From NCBI RefSeq assembly GCF_003258515.1, contig NZ_QGEH01000001.1, positions 1,736,001-1,800,000 on the forward strand: a stretch of DNA of 64,000 nt, given 5' to 3'. Each line of letters begins with the position of its first letter. Positions within the stretch are counted from its first letter, which is position 1. This stretch comes from Marinobacter bohaiensis (GTDB lineage Bacteria > Pseudomonadota > Gammaproteobacteria > Pseudomonadales > Oleiphilaceae). The notes beneath the pieces are model-generated. The model saw only the letters and a program-made list of their open reading frames with translations, had not been told where the DNA came from and ran no database searches. This document shows positions 59,789 to 64,000 of this stretch, piece after piece. Made by a program: the position numbers and the translations under genes.

Positions 59789-59968
59789 ATGGCTGTACAA
59801 CAGAACCGTAAGACCCGCTCCAAGCGCGGCATGCGTCGTTCTCACGATGCGCTGGGCACTGCGGCCCTGTCTGTGGATTCCACCACAGGTGAAGTGCATC
59901 GTCGTCACCACGTGTCTCCCGACGGTTTCTACCGTGGGAAGCAGGTGGTTGAAGCGCGCGACGAGTAA
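59789..59968 (+). CDS. rpmF: 50S ribosomal protein L32
   Basis: 59 aa, begins [20 protein letters not shown], the standard L32 start; the C-terminal part is [15 protein letters not shown]. It lacks the Cys cluster, so it is the zinc-independent form. CAGGAG precedes the ATG. Lies between yceD and plsX, the conserved order coupling ribosome and lipid synthesis genes. Confidence 0.96.
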   Translation: MAVQQNRKTRSKRGMRRSHDALGTAALSVDSTTGEVHRRHHVSPDGFYRGKQVVEARDE

Positions 59969-60033
59969 TCGTCGGGCGTGACGGCGCCGGCGGCCCCTGA
60001 TTCATTGATTGCATGTTGCATAGTGGGTAAACG

Positions 60034-61035
60034 GTGAATTCCATCACCATTGCCATCGATGCCATGAGCGGTGATCGCGGGCCGGCCGTTGCCGTATCCG
60101 CAGCGCTTGATGCGGTGCGCGAAAACGAAGCCTTGAGCGTCATTCTGGTTGGACAACAGAGTGAGCTTGAGGCTTTTCTGTCTGAGCCCCATCCCCGTAT
60201 CCGGATTGTCGAGGCCGTTGACACGGTCCGGATGAACGAACGCCCCTCCCACGCCCTGCGTCACAAACAGCATTCTTCCATGGCCGTTGCCCTGCGACTG
60301 GTGCGCGATGGCGAAGCCCAGGGGTGCGTCAGTGCCGGTAATACGGGCGCTCTGATGGCGTTCGGTCGCTCCCTGCTGCGCATGTATCCGGGGATCGAGC
60401 GGCCAGCCATCGTCAAGCTGATTCCGTCCCTGCGTGGTCGCTGCCATGTACTGGACCTGGGCGCGAATGTCGATGCCAGCGCCGAGAACCTCTACCAGTA
60501 CGCGCTCATGGGGTCACTCATGGCGGCGGCGGTTAACAACCTGCAGGAGCCGCGCGTGGCCCTGTTGAATGTGGGCGAGGAGGAGATCAAGGGGAACGAG
60601 CAGGTGCGCCTGGCGTCGCATATGCTGGCCCAGTGCGAGACGCTCAATTACATTGGTTACGTGGAGGGCAGCGACCTGTTCCGCGACGTCGCCGATGTGG
60701 TGGTGTGCGACGGTTTTGTCGGCAATATCGCCCTCAAGACCGGTGAGGGTGTGGCGAGCATGCTCATGGAGCTGCTGGATCAGACCTTTACCCGCACGCT
60801 CTACGGGCGCATCATCGGCTGGCTGGCGCGCCCCACTCTGACGCGCCTCCTGAAAACCATCGACCCTTCCCGCCACAACGGCGCCAGCCTGCTTGGGCTG
60901 CAGGGCGTGGTGATCAAGAGCCACGGCAATGCCAATGAGCGGGCCATGCTCGCGGCCATTCGCCAGGCGTTTCGCGAAGTGAAGCTGGAAGTGCCTCGTC
61001 GCATCAATGAGCAACTGGACGAATGGATGATCTGA
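60034..61035 (+). CDS. plsX: Phosphate acyltransferase PlsX
   Basis: 333 aa. IAIDAMSGDRGP at the N-terminus, SAGNTGALMAFG (about 101), DLGANVDASAENL (about 145) and GFVGNIALKTGEG are family blocks. It converts acyl-ACP to acyl-phosphate for phospholipid synthesis. GTG 60034. DAMSGD and the other motifs are intact. 65 bases after rpmF. fabH, which commonly follows, is absent. Confidence 0.95.
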   Translation: MNSITIAIDAMSGDRGPAVAVSAALDAVRENEALSVILVGQQSELEAFLSEPHPRIRIVEAVDTVRMNERPSHALRHKQHSSMAVALRLVRDGEAQGCVSAGNTGALMAFGRSLLRMYPGIERPAIVKLIPSLRGRCHVLDLGANVDASAENLYQYALMGSLMAAAVNNLQEPRVALLNVGEEEIKGNEQVRLASHMLAQCETLNYIGYVEGSDLFRDVADVVVCDGFVGNIALKTGEGVASMLMELLDQTFTRTLYGRIIGWLARPTLTRLLKTIDPSRHNGASLLGLQGVVIKSHGNANERAMLAAIRQAFREVKLEVPRRINEQLDEWMI

Positions 61036-61113
61036 CACCCCGTGTTTTGTGTCTGCAAGGCTTGTACCATTGGCTAATCTTACAGAACACCAAACAGGGG
61101 TAGACTGAGCGCC

Positions 61114-62049
61114 ATGAAATCAGCATTTCTTTTCCCGGGTCAGGGCTCACAATCGGTTGGTATGCTTGGCGATGCCGCTGAGGCTTGGCCGATCATTGCC
61201 GAGACCTTTGATGAAGCCTCCCAGGTCCTCGGATTTGACCTGTGGTCGATCTGCAAGAACGGTCCCGAGGAAGACCTCAATTCCACCGCGATTACCCAGC
61301 CTGCGCTGCTCACGGCAAGCATCGCGCTGTGGCGGCAGTGGTTCGTGGCCGGAGGTCCGCGCCCGGAGTTCTTAGCCGGTCACAGTCTGGGCGAATACAG
61401 TGCCCTGGTGGCTGCCGAAAGCCTGAATTTCTTCGACGCGGTCAAGCTGGTGCGTCTGCGCGGCGAACTGATGCAGAGTGCGGTGCCAGCCGGTGAGGGC
61501 CGCATGGCGGCGGTGCTGGGGCTGGAAGACGACGTTGTCATCGCCGCCTGCGAGGAAGCCGCTGAGGGCGAAGTGGTCGCGGCCGTCAACTTCAACGCAC
61601 CGGGTCAGGTGGTCATTGCGGGTAACGCTTCGGCCGTGGATCGCGCCATCGACATCTGTAAAGGAAAGGGGGCCAAACGGGCCCTGCCGCTGCCGGTCAG
61701 CGTGCCATCCCACTGCTCCCTTATGAAGCCGGCGGCCGACGAGCTGGCTAAGACGCTGGATGAGGTGGATTTCAACGACGCTGTCATCCCGGTGGTGCAG
61801 AATGTCAATGCGGCGCCGGAACAGTCCAGCGATACGCTGAAGGAAAACCTGCTGCAGCAGCTGTACTCCCCGGTCCTGTGGACCGATTCAGTGCGCTATC
61901 TGAGTGAAGAGGGTGCGTCGGTGGCGATCGAGTGCGGTGCGGGCAAGGTGCTGGCCGGGCTGGCCAAGCGAATCGATCGCAATCTGTCCGTGTTTGGCAT
62001 TGAAACGCCGGACACGCTGCAAAAAGCGCTGGATGGCGTAAACGGTTAA
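61114..62049 (+). CDS. fabD: Malonyl-CoA:ACP transacylase
   Basis: 311 aa. FLFPGQGSQ at the start, catalytic Ser in GHSLGEYSAL (about 90), and the catalytic His in SVPSHCSLMKPAA (about 200). It loads malonate onto ACP. Spacing of 78 bases to plsX suggests a shared transcript or an own weak promoter; 21 bases to fabG. Confidence 0.96.
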   Translation: MKSAFLFPGQGSQSVGMLGDAAEAWPIIAETFDEASQVLGFDLWSICKNGPEEDLNSTAITQPALLTASIALWRQWFVAGGPRPEFLAGHSLGEYSALVAAESLNFFDAVKLVRLRGELMQSAVPAGEGRMAAVLGLEDDVVIAACEEAAEGEVVAAVNFNAPGQVVIAGNASAVDRAIDICKGKGAKRALPLPVSVPSHCSLMKPAADELAKTLDEVDFNDAVIPVVQNVNAAPEQSSDTLKENLLQQLYSPVLWTDSVRYLSEEGASVAIECGAGKVLAGLAKRIDRNLSVFGIETPDTLQKALDGVNG

Positions 62050-62070
62050 GTTTTCAGGAGAAACGACGTT

Positions 62071-62808
62071 ATGTCGCTGCAAGGCAAGGTAGCCCTGGTT
62101 ACCGGGGCCAGTCGAGGTATTGGCCGGGAAATTGCTAAACAACTCGCAGACGGCGGTGCTACCGTCGTCGGCACCGCGACCTCCGAGTCTGGCGCCGAGG
62201 CAATCAGCCAGGCGCTGGCGGAGAAGGGCGGTTACGGCATCGTGATGAACGTTGCCGACGCGGACAGCATCAGCGACGGGATCAAGGCCATCACGGAGAA
62301 ATCCGGCGCGCCGGTGATCCTGGTCAATAACGCGGGGATTACCCGCGATAACCTGTTGATGCGGATGAAGGATGATGACTGGGATGCGGTCATCAACACC
62401 AACCTCAGCGCTATCTACCGCACCAGCAAGGCGGTATTGCGTGGTATGGCCAAGGCCCGCTGGGGTCGCATCATCAACATCAGTTCTGTCGTTGCCGGTA
62501 TGGGTAACCCAGGGCAGGTCAATTACTGTGCGGCCAAAGCCGGTGTTGAGGGGATGACCCGCAGCCTGGCGAAAGAGATGGCCAACCGTGGTATCACGGT
62601 CAACAGTGTGGCGCCCGGATTCATCGATACCGATATGACGAAGAAACTGGACGACAGTCAGCGGGAGGCTATGATGAATGTCATTCCTGCGGGTCGTCTG
62701 GGCGAGCCGGAAGAGGTCGCTGCGGTGGTCGGGTTCCTGGCCTCCGAGCAGTCGGCGTACATCACCGGCGAATCCATTAACGTGAACGGCGGCATGTTCA
62801 TGGGATAA
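62071..62808 (+). CDS. fabG: 3-oxoacyl-ACP reductase
   Basis: 245 aa short-chain dehydrogenase. GASRGIG (about 12), NNAGI (about 88), catalytic Ser in ISSV (about 138) and YCAAK (Tyr 151, Lys 155). Uses NADPH to reduce 3-ketoacyl-ACP. CAGGAG before ATG. Coupled with fabD by a 21-base gap. Confidence 0.96.
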   Translation: MSLQGKVALVTGASRGIGREIAKQLADGGATVVGTATSESGAEAISQALAEKGGYGIVMNVADADSISDGIKAITEKSGAPVILVNNAGITRDNLLMRMKDDDWDAVINTNLSAIYRTSKAVLRGMAKARWGRIINISSVVAGMGNPGQVNYCAAKAGVEGMTRSLAKEMANRGITVNSVAPGFIDTDMTKKLDDSQREAMMNVIPAGRLGEPEEVAAVVGFLASEQSAYITGESINVNGGMFMG

Positions 62809-62859
62809 TGGGGCTTGTGGTAATTCGTTGAACGACAAGTCTTTAGCTTCAAACCCTGC

Positions 62860-62888
62860 TTGTTTGCGGGTGGGGATTACACTAAACT
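62860..62888 (+). promoter_or_regulatory. acpP promoter
   Basis: -35 TTGTTT (62860-62865), 17-bp spacer, -10 TAAACT (62883-62888), 44 bases before the acpP ATG. An extra promoter for acpP fits the high level of ACP needed. Confidence 0.6.
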
Positions 62889-62931
62889 GCACGCAAAATT
62901 AGTGCTTGGTTGCGAATTAAGTGAGGAAAAT

Positions 62932-63165
62932 ATGAGTACAGTCGAAGAGCGCGTGAAGAAGATTGTCTGTGAACAGCTGGGCGTCAAGGAGTCTGAAGTT
63001 CAGAACACTTCTTCTTTCGTAGAGGATCTGGGCGCGGATTCACTGGACACTGTTGAGCTGGTAATGGCCCTCGAAGAAGAGTTCGAGACCGAGATTCCCG
63101 ATGAGGAAGCCGAGAAGCTGACCAGCGTTCAGGACGCGATCGACTACATCGTCGCGCACACCTGA
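62932..63165 (+). CDS. acpP: Acyl carrier protein
   Basis: 77 aa, strongly acidic. The 4'-phosphopantetheine Ser is in [18 protein letters not shown] (about residue 37). [18 protein letters not shown] is a typical start; ATG 62932 follows GTGAGG. A 24-residue longer frame upstream runs through the promoter and is not used. A strong terminator follows 28 bases after the stop. Confidence 0.98.
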   Translation: MSTVEERVKKIVCEQLGVKESEVQNTSSFVEDLGADSLDTVELVMALEEEFETEIPDEEAEKLTSVQDAIDYIVAHT

Positions 63166-63193
63166 TACTCAGCCAGTATTGAAAGCCAAGCAG

Positions 63194-63232
63194 AAGCCGT
63201 CCTTAGTCGGATTATTAAGGACGGCTTTTTTA
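63194..63232 (+). terminator. Terminator of acpP
   Basis: 12-bp stem AAGCCGTCCTTA/TAAGGACGGCTT with a 10-base loop and a T-run. Confidence 0.95.
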
Positions 63233-63369
63233 TTGGTGCGAATCCGCCGGGATTCGTGCCAATTGTTCGTTGTGCCTCCCCGGTGCAGCCGGGCTGTCAC
63301 AAAAGCGTCACCCGTATTTGCGATAAACCCGCGGGTTGCGGCTCGATAACGCATTCTACCTTCCGCCGA

Positions 63370-63398
63370 TTGGTGGCGGGGTGGGATGGCGGGATAAT
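63370..63398 (+). promoter_or_regulatory. fabF promoter
   Basis: -35 TTGGTG (63370-63375), 17-bp spacer, -10 GATAAT (63393-63398), 77 bases before the fabF ATG. Confidence 0.6.
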
Positions 63399-63475
63399 AA
63401 CTACCCAAGGAAAGCGCTGAGCGGTAGCGGCAAGGGTCGCACCACGGCAGCATTCGTAAAGCAATAGGTGAATCA

Positions 63476-64000
63476 ATGATTTCTGGACGACGTGTCGTAG
63501 TCACCGGTCTCGGTATGGTGTCCCCGCTGGGCAGCGATGTGGCTTCATCCTGGGCGGGTATCCGCGAAGGCAAGAGCGGCATCGGCCCCATCGAGCGATT
63601 CGATGCAACCGACTTCAACACCCGGATTGGCGGAGCGGTCAAGGATTTTGACCTGGAAACCTATCTGAGCCCGAAGGATGCCCGCAAGATGGATGCCTTC
63701 ATCCACTACGGCATCGCAGCGGCCACCCAGGCGGTGCAGGACAGCGGGCTGGACGTCGAGAACGCGGCCGATCCGGATCGGGTCGGAATTGCGATTGGCT
63801 CCGGCATCGGAGGCCTGGAATACATTGAGAAGAACGTTCTGATTCTGGAAGACAAGGGGCCCCGCAAGGTGTCGCCTTTCTTCGTGCCGGCCTCGGTCAT
63901 CAACATGGTGGCGGGCAATGTCGCTATCCGTTTTGGCTTCAAGGGCCCGAATATTGCCATCACCACAGCCTGTACCACCGGCACCCATAACATCGGCTAC
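63476..64000 (+). CDS. fabF: 3-oxoacyl-ACP synthase II (N-terminal part, cut by window end)
   Basis: 175 codons are in the window, starting ISGRRVVVTGLGMVSPLGSD after the ATG; SGIGGLEYIE (about 106) and the catalytic Cys in ITTACTTGTHNIGY (about 163-176) are present at the edge. Canonical KAS II would run about 413 aa, so roughly 240 residues lie beyond the window. It elongates acyl-ACP with malonyl-ACP. It has its own promoter after the acpP terminator. Confidence 0.95.
   Translation, partial: MISGRRVVVTGLGMVSPLGSDVASSWAGIREGKSGIGPIERFDATDFNTRIGGAVKDFDLETYLSPKDARKMDAFIHYGIAAATQAVQDSGLDVENAADPDRVGIAIGSGIGGLEYIEKNVLILEDKGPRKVSPFFVPASVINMVAGNVAIRFGFKGPNIAITTACTTGTHNIGY

Larger units (their letters stand above)
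63166..63475. other. Gene-free interval between acpP and fabF
   Basis: 310 bases. Contains the acpP terminator (63194-63232) and a fabF promoter (63370-63398). Nothing else is recognised. Confidence 0.65.

Overview
The window is 64 kb of a GC-rich gammaproteobacterial chromosome. The gene set and order point to the Pseudomonadales/Marinobacter-type branch: a PsrA fatty-acid regulator, a six-gene Na+-translocating NADH:quinone reductase operon with apbE and nqrM, a thioinosine-type phosphorylase next to csiV and mfd, a soluble transhydrogenase, a pseudomonad-like ppsR/ppsA pair, and a plsX-fabD-fabG-acpP-fabF cluster without fabH. The content is almost all housekeeping. I see no phage, insertion sequence, integron, CRISPR array or obvious island. 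Genus assignment is inference from gene content only.

Layout. 1-6.6 kb: an LpxH-like phosphoesterase, an acyl-CoA thioesterase, a Cache-HAMP-GGDEF diguanylate cyclase with a suspicious 5' end, a probable minus-strand small RNA, rlmG, ribE and an unknown membrane protein. 6.6-12.4 kb: amt behind an NtrC/sigma-54 type control region, psrA behind a promoter carrying PsrA operators, then a coupled L,D-transpeptidase, MscS and thioinosine phosphorylase set facing csiV-mfd. 16-18.4 kb: a long GAPDH-family gene and a PEP-CTERM protein. 18.9-26.1 kb: nqrABCDEF-apbE-nqrM. 26-34.6 kb: sthA, a GDPD phosphodiesterase, a DAHP-synthase-like gene, terB-like and tal genes, dusA, an AEC transporter and znuA with a Zur-box-like palindrome. 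34.8-37 kb: gltX followed by two tandem copies of a tRNA-Ala/tRNA-Glu pair, each with its own 3' hairpin and terminator. 37-44 kb: an unusual two-domain PTPS/QueD-like protein, a MobA-like nucleotidyltransferase, a tail-anchored receiver protein, an unknown membrane protein, mgsA and an M16C metalloprotease. 44-51.4 kb: divergent ppsR/ppsA, rraA, PilZ, SH3-coiled-coil-TM protein, YciI, RNase AM and a UPF0149 protein. 51.6-64 kb: rne with a long leader, rluC, a HAD phosphatase, an S49 peptidase, maf, yceD, rpmF, plsX, fabD, fabG, acpP and the start of fabF.

How the parts work together. Nqr, its maturation factors ApbE and NqrM, and SthA handle NADH and NADPH redox balance. PpsA, its kinase/phosphorylase PpsR, transaldolase, the DAHP synthase-like enzyme and GAPDH sit around phosphoenolpyruvate and pentose-phosphate metabolism. 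RNase E and its inhibitor RraA are both present. PsrA together with the fab cluster covers fatty-acid control and synthesis. A diguanylate cyclase and a PilZ protein are parts of c-di-GMP signalling.

The most interesting unexplained items are the three-hairpin minus-strand small-RNA candidate between the cyclase and rlmG, the hairpins with compensatory changes in the duplicated tRNA trailers, the receiver protein with a C-terminal membrane anchor, the PTPS-like protein whose catalytic residues are split over two half-domains, the perfect palindrome between ppsR and ppsA, and a possible leaderless yceD transcript.
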